Assembly: GCF_026151205.1 (NCBI RefSeq)
Contig: NC_087084.1
Coordinates: forward strand, 62,001-126,000
Direction of reading: 5' to 3'
Origin: Bolinopsis microptera
Lineage: Eukaryota > Ctenophora > Tentaculata > Lobata > Bolinopsidae
DNA: 64,000 bases
Shown piece by piece: positions 1 to 11,843 of this stretch. The notes under the pieces are model-generated. The model had not been told where the DNA came from. It saw nothing but the letters and a program-made list of their open reading frames with translations, and made no database searches. The position numbers and the translations under genes are program-made. Position 1 is the stretch's first letter. The number at the start of each line of letters is the position of its first letter.

Positions 1-2430
1 ACCATGAATTTGGTTTTGGAGATGTTGATTTTCCAGACCCATTCGATACCAGTAGTCCCAATGATCGAAAGCAACTTTTGGAGTGATTCAGGATCTAGGC
101 GAGGATTTATAGATCATCAAGACCACGCTAGGTGAGTCACTTAGATAACAGCGAGGAGTTGGGCAGTTCACAAAGGGCTCATTGAGGAGGTCAGAAAGCT
201 TATTAAAGTAGGACTTTGAAAACTCGGGGCTGGAGTGGATGTCCTTGTTCAGTCCCTTGAGGATCTTGAATGCTTCACTGATTTTACCATTCATCTTGTT
301 ATGACCTCTGATTACTGTACATGCTTTGATGATGTCGTGTAGCCGCCAATTGACGCCTAGCAGATAGTTTGAACAGGAGGGCTTGTCTGGCACACTAGAT
401 CAAACGCTTTTCGGAGATCAATGAAACACTGCATATATTTTATTTTTTCACCTTTCTTGATTTTTCGATGTGGACATCAGCGTGGAATATATGGTCATTA
501 CATTGACTTCCTTTGGTAAAGCCTGCTTGATTTAGTGGATCTGGATGGAGATTTGGCGGTGAGTGACAAGCCGAGATAGCAGCATCGTGGGGGGAGAGCC
601 AGTTTCCAATACAGCTACATACTGCTATTGCTCTATTATTGTCAGGGTTCCTGATGCACCCTTTTTGTGAATCGGTGTGATACCTTTTGCTCAGAGGTAG
701 GTTCCTGTCTCAATGGCACAGATTGAAGAGGTTAAGGAGGAGGGGACTCATTTTCACTGTTCAAACCCTTGAGCATTTCAGTGCTTATGTAGTCAAAAGG
801 CAAGTGCTTTGCCGGATTTTAGTTTGCTAGTGGCAGCGTTCAGCTCACCCAGTGTAAATGCGCTGTTCAGCGACTCATTTGGGGCAGATCCCTCGGCTAG
901 GGTGTTGGCTTTCTTCGAGGAGAGCTCTTTTTGTGAGTGAGTCTACTGTTGATGAGTGTCAAGAGTAGAAGCTCAGTGTAGAACTGATGATGGTTTCTAA
1001 GTTGCTCTGAGTCACGTTGGACTTCTTCCTTCTTGTTAGATCTTTAGCTTTTTGACAGTCTCTCCAGGATATGGTTTTTACCGTTTTTGAATCTCTTTTG
1101 TTAAGATCTTTTGAAGAAGTCATCCCGTTTCTATTGACAATCTTTCGATATCATCTGCAGTTAGCACCGGTGTCGAGCGATTTGATCCTATTGATTGTCA
1201 GGGTTATTATCGACAATCTTTATTGACAGCTTGAAGAGGCGTCGTGCGGTGTGACACTTGCCGTCCCAACATGGAATCGCACTTGGGTGTTTGGATTCTG
1301 GGTCTGTTTAGAGATTTCAAGCTCATTTTTAGCGGGCATCATTTATAAGTTCTGTAATGTGCTATTCAGTGCTTCGACTGCTCATGGGTTTTGGGGCGGA
1401 TTCGGCTTCTTTGAGTTAGCTGGGAGTTTCTTTGGATGAACTCAGGCTGTTCTAGGAGTGTGTGAAGTTGACTAGACTGTTTTCTGTGATCGGGTAACGA
1501 AAGGAGCATTCCTGACTTATGCTATGGGAGCTCGACTATTCTTTGGGGGCTCCGGTGTCCATGCCAGGAGACTGAGGTAGAACAGGATTGTGGTCGGAGA
1601 ACCAGAGTATGCTCGCCCACTGAGAGGGACTTACACGGTGAAGAAAGGATGTGATGCAATGAGTAGTCCACCACGCTGTTTCCGTTCCACTTTTTGAAGC
1701 ATGTGTATTTCCGGCAGTGTCCCAATGGTACGTCCATTAAGGATCAAGAGGTTTGCGATCCAACAAAGTCAAGCAAAGATTTTTTTGTTCTATTGGTGAT
1801 TTTGTCCTGGCTGTTCCTATTTTGATGATATAGGTGCCACTTCTGCGTATAACCATGAAGTCGGAGGGGCCTGCCAGTTCTGGAAAGAGCTCGAAATCAT
1901 CCGCTCTGTTATATATCTGAAATCAGAGATGCCCTATTCTTTTTTGGCATAAGGTCTCCATAGAAGTATGAGTCATTACTGGTAGTTATCCTTGATGTCT
2001 GCTTATTTTTTCTGGAGTGCCATCAAATTTGCTTCGGTGCAGGATAGTGCCGGTTTTTCAAATGCTGTTTGGTAGGTGCGTATGTAGCTATTGAGAACAA
2101 AGGTGTGATATTGGTGTTTAGGGATCAGAACTTTAAACAATTATCAATGTACATTGAGGGGTCCGCAGTAAGTGTGAAATTTCTCCAGAGAGCAATATGC
2201 CACGATAGTTTTCCTAACCAGAGTAGTTACTCCTCCACCTTTACCAGATTTTCGGATGTCACTATAGATTTGTATCCTTTCAGTGACACTTCGCATCGGT
2301 CTTTGATAGGCGATTATATCATTCGGACTGATGATTTTACAAGAATCGGGGATCACGTTTTGTTTCGAGAAAACATGATTGTTTGCAACATTCCAGGAAA
2401 TTATACCGTTGACATAGTTCATCAGTTCAA
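1..2430 (-). pseudogene. Decayed LINE: endonuclease and reverse transcriptase remnants, cut by the left edge
   Basis: Reading the minus strand in several frames gives a non-LTR retrotransposon in the correct order. About 2420-2150 has a GKGGGV patch like the RKGGG motif of APE-type endonucleases. About 1740-1520 resembles the endonuclease end (VVDY... SVGEHTLV). About 600-390 gives RT motifs LNQAGFTKGSQC and CFIDLRKAFD. About 130-1 gives LQKLLSIIG and KINISKTKFMV, the block after the catalytic YADD box. Stops and frameshifts are frequent and the YADD box itself is not readable, so this is an old dead copy. The element continues left of position 1. The LINE clade cannot be told by eye; I infer a CR1/Jockey-like element. 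Confidence 0.7.
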
Positions 2431-3380
2431 CTTGTATAAAGGATTGAGAGAGGCAAGAGGAGCAAGGAGAAGAAAATGAGGGAGGGGACTAGATAAGCTG
2501 AGAATGAGAGATAAGTACGCAGGTGCGGTCTCTGCTAAATGTACTGTTGAGGCTTGTCTTGAAGTTGCCTGATTACTTGTTACTCGTCATTCAGATGAGG
2601 TTGATCTGGGGACAAACAAATTGTCGTGTGGATATCTGATCCCCCGAGTGAATGTTGTTGTTTCTGTTTTTCCCTTGATTCATCCAGAAATCAGCTTTCT
2701 CACTGTCCAACCTTTTAAGATTTCTGATTGCTTCAGTGAGAGTCGACTATATTACTCCATCCTTCCGTTGGTCGCGGAGAAGGGATGCGAGATGCAAAGT
2801 TGGCAGTGTTGCGAAGTCTGTCTAAGTATCTTTTCGGTAGACTTTCTTTGTGATCACCAACGGAGGTCAGGCTTCGGTACCATCTTGTATGTCCTGAGTA
2901 CCAAAGGGAGCGTAAACTGCATCTGGGTTGTGATTGGAAATTGTTCGGCCGTTGATTCGATACTGTATGTATAGTCTGTTAAAATTCGCGGTATCGTGAT
3001 TTTTGGCCGAAATAATCGCGAAATCCTTTTGTCCCTGTCCCCCAACGGCAGGCTACACTGCATGCTATCTGCAGCAACTCCTTTATACTTATAGACTGGA
3101 GCCTCCTAGTCGGGTGGTCTACGTGATATGTACGATGGCCCTGACCTTCTGGCTAAACCTCATCAAAGTATCAAAGTCAGTTATACTTAACCCTTTACCC
3201 TTACCTTCTGAACCTTGTTCAAAATCTGCCGACACTGGTTTGTCTTCATTTTTCCCTTCTGAAGCTTCAGGGGTGTCAGTTACTGTTAAAGTAGTATTTG
3301 CAAATATGAAATATAAAGTTAATTAGTATTAATTATCGAAACTGTAAAAATCGTTAAATTGGTAATTATATCTCGGTTTT
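2431..3380. other. No gene recognised
   Basis: Short open frames occur on both strands but none shows a known domain or convincing splice sites. The minus strand here lies upstream of the decayed LINE and may be its degraded 5' part. I see nothing else that I can support. Confidence 0.4.
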
Positions 3381-3385
3381 TTTGT

Positions 3386-4040
3386 TGACGGATGTTACTC
3401 GTCTAAATTTCTTCGAAGTAGCGCGCACCGGGCCAGACCATTAACAATGGTCAATTTTTTTGGACAAATTGTTTCCTCCCTCGATTCAAGCTATAGCGAG
3501 GTATTACTGTATTTATTAAACATTTATTATCATTTATGGTACCACTATAACTGAAACTGTTATCGGTTATGCTCTGTAATATAATTAGTGAACTTTCCAT
3601 TTTCTCCTTAGAAAACCGTAATCATTTGGAAACCCCCTCCCCTCGGCTGATTACTTAATATGTGAACGACCCCTTATTAATCTTATCGCGGTATGAATAT
3701 GATATTTTGTATATCGGAATATCTAGTTCATAGTTATTGGTCATGGGTTATAATTATATAAATTTAATATTATAAAACCAACGACCAAACCAGGCTTAAC
3801 CAAATAAATTATTGGATCTATGCGATCTTCTCGGTCGACTCAGCCGAATGATAGGAAACTTGATTAAGGATTTAATGAGGAGGGGTCCGGGTACTTAACG
3901 GATGTTACTCGTCTAAATTTCTTCGAAGTAGCACGCGCCGCTTTATTCTCGAAATGTTATAGCTCGAGGCAAGTGCTGCATGCTACGAAGTAGCGCCCGC
4001 CGGGCTATACTAGTCCATTAACAATGGACAAAAGGGGGTA
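3386..4040. repeat. Dispersed repeat motif in two diverged copies
   Basis: A segment starting ACGGATGTTACTCGTC and running through CTTCGAAGTAGC occurs at about 3387-3430 and again at about 3897-3940. Each copy is followed within 100 bp by a near-palindromic CCATTAACAATGG box (about 3439 and 4016). The second copy interrupts a SINE body. This looks like a short transposable element or satellite fragment with no coding capacity. Confidence 0.45.
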
Positions 4041-4155
4041 CCTGTTAAAATTTCAAGAAACTTCCTGGGATAACCCTTCAGTACATTAACTGTAAACATA
4101 TACTATGTATCAACTATTAGTATTATTATTAGTATTAATATTATTAAATAATACA
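3810..4155 (+). mobile_element. Headless, interrupted copy of a tRNA-derived SINE
   Basis: The stretch GGTCGACTCAGCCGAATGA (near 3832) and the later stretch CTGTTAAAATTTCAAGAAAC (near 4043) match, in order and on the opposite strand, the body of the full SINE at 48838-49085. The copy ends in the same kind of ACTATTA/ATTATT-rich tail. The tRNA head is missing, and about 150 bp carrying another repeat separates the two body blocks. It is an older copy of the same family. Confidence 0.6.
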
Positions 4156-4170
4156 GAAAGTAAAATAATA

Positions 4171-4356
4171 TTATGCACAATTTTGCCCACCATCTTTTTC
4201 AAATGTTGCATGCTCAATTTCAGACTCATCGTAGTCCACAACGTTTAAAATAGGATTTGCTGTGACCAAGTATTCGTCCAAATTGTATTCTTTCATGACA
4301 CCAATAATATAATATAGCCTATTCTTTGTGAGGTGGCAACAAGTGCAAAGTGGGTG
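4171..4356 (-). CDS. Putative terminal exon with NTR/C345C-like end (61 codons)
   Basis: On the minus strand a 3' splice site (TTATTTTAG) is followed by 61 open codons and TAA at 4171-4173. The peptide begins HPLCTCCHLTKNRLYYIIG and continues with DEYLVTANPILNVVDYD, then an acidic end. The pattern C-x-C-x2-L-x5-Y-x-I-x-G followed by a short strand and an L-V block is what the last third of netrin-type (NTR/C345C) modules looks like in complement C3-like, netrin and sFRP proteins. This assignment is by eye only. Upstream exons would lie at higher coordinates; I could not identify them, and the young LTR element at 4707-12931 would then sit inside the gene's intron. It is short enough that a chance open frame is possible. 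Confidence 0.42.
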   Translation of the reverse strand, partial: HPLCTCCHLTKNRLYYIIGVMKEYNLDEYLVTANPILNVVDYDESEIEHATFEKDGGQNCA

Positions 4357-4423
4357 CTAAAATAACTCAGACGAGAAACAAAATAAAATTGTACTAAAAC
4401 ATACTAATAGTACTACTACTAGT

Positions 4424-4690
4424 AGATAGACGCCTGAGAAGCACACTGCATGCTAAATTATGGCCTGAAGTTTGTTAAAGACTATCATGATCATGAATGT
4501 GGTAGCAATTGACAAAAAATTCTCCCATGGCAGAGATGTGCAACGTGTTACTTTAAGGCGGCGGCGGTCTGACTACTACAGTACTAGATATCTAATCCAC
4601 GGTCTGTGATTTAATAATAATTTCGATGAACTATAGAATGAAAATTGCACTATTACTTATAGTTATAGTAATATTTGACCAAAACCCATT
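4424..4690 (+). repeat. Left copy of a diverged ~260-bp direct repeat flanking the LTR element
   Basis: This block (CTGCATGCTAAATTATGGCC through the GGCGGCGGCGGTCTGACTAC box to GAATGAAAATTGCACTATTA) is repeated in the same orientation at 12937-13200. The two copies differ by many substitutions and small indels, far more than the two LTRs do, so the duplication is older than the LTR insertion. It is not recognised as coding. Confidence 0.75.
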
Positions 4691-4701
4691 ATCATATCTT
4701 A

Positions 4702-4706
4702 ATATC
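4702..4706 (+). repeat. Target site duplication ATATC (left)
   Basis: ATATC directly precedes the TG of the left LTR and is repeated directly after the CA of the right LTR at 12932-12936. A 5-bp duplication is typical of LTR retrotransposon integration. Confidence 0.85.
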
Positions 4707-5794
4707 TGTAAGAACCCCCGGATCTGACGTTATCCAAGACCGGACCTTATGCAGATAGTTCTCCAACTGTACCAGCGGACATCGGTTGTCATGGTAACAT
4801 CGGTTGCCATGGTTACAGAAACCCGACCCTACGGCCGCACCAGCCGAGAGCTGAAGTGTCGATAATTAGGACGGGCACCGAACTCGATAAGATTCACCAT
4901 TCAATTGGGTGATAAGATACCACAATGGTAATTGGTCTGATAACGAACCAAGCGCGGCCAGCCTCGGTAGGTTACACAGAAGTGCCGCCGAGACTGTCGG
5001 TCTCAAGCCACCGCTAGCGACCTGTGACCCACGTGTCACGTCGCATCACTTCTCTTGGACCGATCCAGAGTACGTTACGTTTTTCCACTCGTGACTTAAG
5101 ATGGAAGTATCCGGAAGGACTTCACCACCTTGATGAACTCTGCCGATTTCTCTGGACCTCACCCTCGAGCGGCTGATGATTATACGCCACTGTCGCAGTA
5201 CTTCCCGGAGTCGCCACCACGTCGAACCTTGTCGGATTCTACGCCTCTAAGCTTCACCAAAGATCTACGACCACCGGGGTGAGTACTCCTAGAAGGCTTT
5301 AGGATTAGAACTTACGTTAAATTATTATGACGATATTACGATTATATATATCCATTGCTTGGTATAATTACCTTGATGTCAGAAGCTATATTCTGGCCCC
5401 CTAAATAGGCGTACCTTACTGGTGTTATTATATAAATCAGTGACAACAAGGGTCACCAACCAGGAGCAATCCTGTGCTGCAAATTGTCATTGAAATTACG
5501 TTAAAATAACAACACTACTAATACGGAATGATGCCGTGTCTCTCGGAGGCTTTCGAGTGCCACTAAATTAGTGGAACGTTACGAACCCGAGACCCTGGTG
5601 GAACCTGAAGGAGGACATGATGCAGGTAAGTATTGACCCGCTTGCCCGGGCTATCCAGGTTTGATCATGTTTGGGAGCTATAGGAAAGCTTCTATGGAGC
5701 CTTAAATAAACTCTCCGCCCTAGGTTGTTTGACGCATTATTCCAGGCCACCTTTTGTAGTTCACAGCCAGTTTAACGACGGCTGGGCTCTTACA
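4707..5794 (+). mobile_element. 5' LTR, 1088 bp
   Basis: It begins TGTAAGAACCCCCGG and ends GGGCTCTTACA, the TG...CA form with a short inverted repeat (TGTAAGA/TCTTACA). It is 1088 bp, the same length as the copy at 11844-12931. Reading the two side by side I noticed a single difference (CCACTAAATT here, CCGCTAAATT there). Strong-looking splice donors (GGTAAGTA near 5625, GGTGAGTA near 5278) lie in the LTR, which could allow spliced transcripts. Confidence 0.9.
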
Positions 5795-8700
5795 AATTGG
5801 ACCCAGATATACGGGACTCGAATAGCTTATGATTGACAGGCATTATTTGATCCGTATACAATATTCATGCTAAAAGCAACGTTACGCACTGTGGGATATT
5901 ATCAGTCGACATGGACAGTAGTTACCAGTCGAGCCATCGTAGGCATTTTATTAAGACACAGGCGTTGTAAAATTAGCCGACTCTAACATTATTTCCCCCT
6001 CATATATTGGATTGACGTGGACGGAACCAACCAAAGAAGTACCATGCCGAGGAGGATACGAGAAGCACGAATCGAATCAGTACACTCCAAACGCCGACAG
6101 TAGATGTCTCCTTAAAGAACACGACCGACGCCAAGGATACCCCTGTCTGATGAACCAGTGAGGAAACAGGTCAGTGTGCTTGAAATATTCGGCTGATGAA
6201 AAATAACGATCCCAGTTTATGGATTATTAATGAGTAAATGGTTTGGCCGACCAAAGCTAGGATAATGGTTACTTTTCGTTAAATTATTAAATATGTACAT
6301 GAGACACTTTTGAAAGAAGTTCATTTAACAGAATAATCACGAATTGTGATTTCGAGCCACAGTTTTGAAGTTAAATTAAATTATTAAAAACGTCGAGGTT
6401 AGTTGCCAGCCACAGCAACTGGACGTCAGTGAGATAATGAAAGTAATGTTTGACCGTTCTTCGGTGAAGGATGGAGATGCGTTCCCTATATTTTGCTAAC
6501 TAAGATCATGTACACTCACTATAACGTTACTTTGGTTACCTACACGCTCACGTCTCACGAACTCAAAAACCCCACGACATTCGCTGTAACCAGAGTAACG
6601 AGAATTGTGTTAGTTTATTTAAAGAGCGTCTGGATATTATCTGGTTGTCATGTCAACTCTGGCTGAAGAGTTGTATGCGTGCAGCACTCCAGCTCGAGAG
6701 GCGATACAAATTCCACGCTCCACCATCACTTTAGATATGGAGATTACCAAAACTGGCCTCAAATGACACCAGCTAGTTGATGGAAGCTAATAATTTTGCC
6801 ACTCACAAAGGGGGGGAATGACCCTAATGGTCACCATATCATCATCAACGCAACTAATTATTTTTATTAACGCGTAAAAACAACTCTGCGTCGTATACGT
6901 CGTTCAGTATATTACTAGTAGACACGTTCTAAGGAGTCGATGAACACTTCGAAAAGAGAGGGAAGCACTAGGTGGATTAGAATAACCACCATCTCCTAGT
7001 ATTAAGTTTGAAATCACTCGTAGCTTATGATACCGTAAAATTGTACGGTACCCAGACCATTGTACCAGTAATAAGTATTTACCATAAACGGGCTCCCAAT
7101 CACAGTAGATGTGTTGCATCGACATGGTAAATTATAGTGTAGAAAAGGTGGGTGGTTGTTGTCGTTGTTGTAATTTAGTAATTACGTATATCTAGTAGTA
7201 AATTCGCCACCTCCGTTTAGAAACCGGGGCCGCCGGGGCCAATGTATCGCGGTTTTTGTGGTATAAAATTCAATTTCTGTAACTTGACTTTCGCCCCCCC
7301 CCCCCCCCCCCCCCAATTTCCACATAAATCAATTTATTCCTGCACTCCTCCTGGGTTCTACTTTCACGGTTCCTACTTTCAGATCCCTAAACTATCCCCA
7401 CGACAGGTAAGAGCATGACTGTTGTCGTAATTATTTAATATCCACGACTCAAATAACGGAGTAGTCCGCTACGTATTAGCTTAATTTTTAATACTTTCAA
7501 CAGTACTATATAAGTATAACAAATAACTTGGGCCTGAAGATGTCGTTGGCGCCGTAAATGTGCCTGCATTCCTGGCTCCCTGTTTTGTGGTCCTTGTCCC
7601 TTCCGGCCGGATGTTGTCCAGCTATCGGCATATCCACCATTGTACCAGTAATAAGTAGTAGTAGTAAACTGCCCTTTGCCTCATTTAATACTTGTAAATA
7701 AATCGAGTAAAATGCTCCTAACTAAAAGATGGTACTGCAAACACCGGTGAGCCGTACCAACCATGACGTAATGATTAAACCACACGACGTAACCACATAC
7801 CCACGAGACCACTAAGTAGGTCAACCCTTCGAACCATCAGTTGTTAACGAGCATTCCCTAATCATATGTCATTGTTAATTGCAGGGAGGACACCCGAGAT
7901 AACCTACCGAGGCTCGATAGTCAATCAAGTTGATTAAGCAATTAACACGCTTAGCGAAACCACCTTAAGATTATCATGTGATTTTAGACCACCTCCTATA
8001 TGAAAGATACCATTTAGTCGCCCTATTTAATAAAACATGTGCAATTGAACGCATATTAACTTAGTGCTTCCAGTGCAGTTGTGCAATTGTTTAGCGTCTG
8101 GTTTTGATCTTTTTGATGGTAAAAAGGAATTAACACCCCAGCAACGTAAGTATTATAAGAATTGTTGGTTTCGAACACCCATCCCAGACTATTGACGGGG
8201 CCTTCGGAATGTCGTTTAATTAGGTCGTTCTTGTAACAGTTAAGTTTCAAACTAGTGAGACTAGCCACTCAGTTAGCGATCGTCACGTGTCTTTCGGGAG
8301 CTGGGTCCCAATGAAATTCACACATTTATGAAATCTCACACAGTCTGACAGTTACTCCTGTTACCATATAGTTACCGGCATTTTATCGGTTCCACCCGAC
8401 TACTTTCCACGATCATCATACTAATTCCGCAGGTCGTTCTCACTCTAAACATACCGCACAAACGACCCTCGTACCCCACACAAGATCGAACACCACCCCA
8501 CACTATCGTGGCAGCTGCCGCGACGCCCCTAACCATTTTGGCAATATAAGACAGGACTGTTAATTGCGCAACATAAGTTTAGTTGACGTATTACGATAAG
8601 TATCATGACGTAATACTGTACCTGATAAATGCTACGACGTACTCAATTGTAGTTTAACATCTTTAATTCTTGATGTAAGGGTTGTATTTTACTATTTTTA

Positions 8701-9886
8701 AAATGTACATGTAAGGGGATACAGTTTTAATCCCGAATTGCTGAGATAGTACTTGTTTTATACCACTTTAAATTTCTTAATTCGAACTTATAACTTATGT
8801 TTGGTAGGCCACCTCACGTGTATTATTATATTACGTCCCAAAAATTGTTGATGTTACTCTACTGGGAGAGCGGTACTGTAGAGAAAGTTAATCATGCCGT
8901 CAAGTTGAAGAGAAGAATGATGAAGAGTTGAGACGCATGAAGCGTAAGTATGCTGGCAGGGGCCCCGTGATTAGAATAAAGTTGAAGTGTAAATGTGTAA
9001 GTGTGTGAGTGTAGAGAAAGTAAGTAAGTAGAACCGTGCTGGATTGTAACTGTATGAGTAAGCTGCTGTTCTGTGCGAAATAAGGTTAACCCGCTGGATT
9101 TTATATTTAGTGTTATTGACCAGAGAATAGTGCCTGAAAATAAGAGAATCGAAACAGCACGTGACTCGCGAGTCTGAATGGTGAATGTGTGATATGTAAG
9201 TATTAAGTAATGATAGCAGAAGATATGACGAGTGATGTTATAAAGTTATAAGAAGTTTATGCCAGCTGGGCCCCAGATTATATGAGAATGAAGATGATGT
9301 GTAGAGTGATGGTGTAGAGATCTCACGTGAAGTAGAAGTTATGTATTCCTGCAGATGCCGACAATGATCGATGCCGCAAAAAGGGCGAAGGTGAGTCAGT
9401 TTCGTATAATAAATAAATAGGATTAAAATAAGTGTACTAATTAGGCATCGACTGGCTCACGTGAGTATGTCGTGTGATGAATGTGTGAAATGTGAGAATT
9501 GATAAGCGCTATATAAGTATAAATTTGTATTCCTGCAGATGTTACGGCCGAGTATTGCCGATTCCGCCAATTTAGAAATCAGTACAAATGTGAGTTACTG
9601 GGCGAAGAAGGACCAGGTTAAGTAAGCATACGTTAAAGAACTGATAGTAGGATAGCCACCTATGTACACTAGGTGATGACTGGTGCCTTGTTAAGAATAT
9701 AGTGTGACGGCACTTGCACTTTCAATGAAGGCAAGTGTGAGTAGTATGGTTAGATAAGAAGCATATAACACCGCTCTCCCTCAAATTTTAATGTAAACTT
9801 TTGTCACTATAAGTGCTATTATATTATATTGTGGCTAAAGGAAAAGAAATTTTTAACACTCAAATTAACCCTCTTCCTATCAGAAC
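5795..9886 (+). other. Long leader of the LTR element, non-coding, with exon-like modules
   Basis: No open frame of note on the plus strand. TGGACCCAGATATACGGG at 5798 could be the primer-binding site, but I do not recognise the tRNA. A run of about 20 C lies near 7294. Between about 8900 and 9600 several modules look like tiny exons: TATTCCTGCAG, then ATGCCG..., then GGTGAGTC (about 9358-9397), and TATTCCTGCAG, then ATGTTACGG..., then TGTGAGTT (about 9539-9591). A good acceptor CTCTTCCTATCAG ends at 9883, just before the gag region. I infer that the gag message may be spliced. Confidence 0.5.
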
Positions 9887-9970
9887 ATGTCAACCCAAAG
9901 TTCAACCTCAACAATGAGCATGGACGCGAAGCACGCCATTAACCAGTATTCCCTCAGAAATGGCCGATGA
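9887..9970 (+). CDS. Short upstream ORF overlapping the gag start
   Basis: After the candidate acceptor at 9883 the first ATG is at 9887 and opens a 27-codon frame (MSTQSSTSTMSMDAKHAINQ...) ending TGA at 9968-9970, which overlaps the gag ATG at 9960 in another frame. If the message starts or is spliced here, gag would depend on leaky scanning or reinitiation, or on use of the second acceptor-like CCCTCAG ending at 9957. Its function is unknown and it may not be translated. Confidence 0.3.
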   Translation: MSTQSSTSTMSMDAKHAINQYSLRNGR

Positions 9971-10859
9971 TCAAGCCCCTATGCGTCCGGCTGCAGCCGC
10001 CGCCGCCAACCCGCCGAGACTCCACCCAATGTTCGTACGAGCACCGCCGCAGTTCAAAAGTGGCATGGATCTCGAACTCTACCTCCAACGTTTTCGTGCA
10101 TACGCCCGATCCATCAATTGCCCCGCTGACGAACAGGCTGACCTCCTCATCAGCCTGTTGGAGGACAAGGCCCTAGAAGGGATTTCTCGCACCGTACAAG
10201 ACGCAGCTGGTGATATCGACGACATTATTGCCCAACTCCGACGAGCCGAAGGGTGGAATAGAAACAGCGAGCGATACGTCACGGAACTAAGGAACCGCAA
10301 AAGACTTCGCAATGAAGGAATTTGGGAGTACCACCTGGAACTGTTCAAGTTATCCAACAAGGCGTACCCCAACGACCTAGCAATGAGAAGAGGATCACTT
10401 CGCGAGTCCTTCATAGCGAATATAAACGACGCGTACCTGGCGTCACGGCTACGAGAGCTACAGGAGCTCGACATGGAGCAATTGCTAGACGCCGCCATTA
10501 TGTTACACGGCTGTCAAGCTGCCTCATTCAAAACAGCAAACACCGTCACGTCCGAAGACGACGTAACCAATCAACCACCACGTGATGAACTAGGACAACG
10601 AATGGACAACTTGTCACTTAGATTGGACCAACTTGCGATAAACCAAGTTGCCAGCAATCGAGCACCAGGTGGCCAACACGACGGCACGGGAGGTCCAACC
10701 AGCCATCAGGACGGGTACCACTACGACGGTCCACAACATTCATTCCCTAACCCTCCAGTACCCAGTAACCAATTTAACTCTCAACTACGAGACGGTTCTT
10801 GGATATTTGTCCCTAACGACCAAATGGACTACAATTCCCACCGATTCCACCAAAATTAA
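9960..10859 (+). CDS. Gag-like capsid protein of the LTR element (299 aa)
   Basis: The protein starts MADDQAPMRPAAAAAANPPR; the N-terminus is Ala/Pro-rich. About residues 30-190 have the layout of Ty3/gypsy capsids: a start like FKSGMDLELYLQRFRAYA, then ADEQADLLISLLEDKALEGI, then helices ending near ELDMEQLLDAAIMLHGCQ. The C-terminal third is rich in Gln, Asn, Pro and His and contains no CCHC zinc knuckle, so the nucleocapsid part is missing or replaced. No pol frame follows. The start at 9960 is the first in-frame ATG. GC content is visibly higher than in the surrounding leader, as expected for a coding region kept under recent selection. Assignment as Gag is from fold-like pattern and context. 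Confidence 0.75.
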   Translation: MADDQAPMRPAAAAAANPPRLHPMFVRAPPQFKSGMDLELYLQRFRAYARSINCPADEQADLLISLLEDKALEGISRTVQDAAGDIDDIIAQLRRAEGWNRNSERYVTELRNRKRLRNEGIWEYHLELFKLSNKAYPNDLAMRRGSLRESFIANINDAYLASRLRELQELDMEQLLDAAIMLHGCQAASFKTANTVTSEDDVTNQPPRDELGQRMDNLSLRLDQLAINQVASNRAPGGQHDGTGGPTSHQDGYHYDGPQHSFPNPPVPSNQFNSQLRDGSWIFVPNDQMDYNSHRFHQN

Positions 10860-11843
10860 ACAGATCCACGGTAACCTACGTGTCCCAGCAACCAGGACCA
10901 TTGACACGCTCAGCAAGCCACGTATCACTGGTGGTAGCCGCGGAACCGACAATCGTCGCACCCTACCGGAATATTTACCCGGAAACTCCGACGGGTCTCT
11001 AAACAAACAGGACTAAGTATCAACGGTAAACAGGTGCCGTATCGTTTAAACAACTATATTATTTTTAATCAATTATATCGAGTTAACCCACTATACAAAT
11101 TTACCAAATTAAATTGGAATGTTTTTTTTTAAATAAGTTATTTTAACTCTGGCATATTCTGATTGCGCTACCCTAAAATCCACTTTTTATACAGTATACC
11201 TTCTTTTATATCGCTACGCTAACATAAATAATTATAAAATAACACTCAATTCCCTCCAGAACGCTGACACGCCCCCTAACATGGACTCAACGCAACCAGA
11301 CGTACAACGCCGTGGAGTGAATTTCGTTTAAGGACGCTGGGTTATAAGAGACACATAATAAACTATTAAACCCTTTTCTTGACGAACAATGACTAACGTA
11401 TTTTGCCGCGAGAATAAAGAAAGGGCAGATTTTAAATTTTGTTTTTAGGTTTAAACCTATTCTTAACTATAAGCAACACTATTCATTGTCGCATACCAAA
11501 GACACTAGAAGTGTATTGCCTACGATAACTATGTACGTCGATTTAATTAACTAAACAAGACTACTAAGTTAAATTATTGTGAAATATTACGCATGCCCCA
11601 ATTTATATCACTGCCGCTCCTTATAGAGGGCCACTTTTAATTGACTTTTATTTAACTATGTGGAATTTACAGCATGCCGTAAATTAACTTACACAGCCTT
11701 CTAGTCCGCGTAGGAAAAACCGGAACTACGAACCCTTACAGCCGACGGTGATGAAAGTTCGACAACGACAACAGAACAACCGATGCTCAACGGAGATGTA
11801 CCCCCAAATAATTGACGTGGGCGTCAACTTAAAGAAAGAAAGC
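10860..11843 (+). other. 3' untranslated internal region and polypurine tract of the LTR element
   Basis: About 980 bp without a convincing gene. AAAGAAAGAAAG at 11831-11842 lies directly before the 3' LTR and fits the polypurine tract that primes plus-strand DNA synthesis in LTR elements. The rest is AT-rich and has no recognised motif. Confidence 0.6.

Noticed and set aside
4909-5750. Small ORFs at 4909-5094 and 5568-5750, repeated at 12046-12231 and 12705-12887
   Set aside because: They occur twice only because they lie in the two LTRs; no domain or start context supports them.
7294-7313. Homopolymer C/G runs (also near 39271, 41707, 44731 and 46747) as functional G-quadruplex sites
   Set aside because: They are simple homopolymers, prone to sequencing error, with no conserved context visible here.
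10079-10498. Minus-strand 139-codon frame under gag
   Set aside because: Ser/Arg-rich shadow of the gag coding strand.
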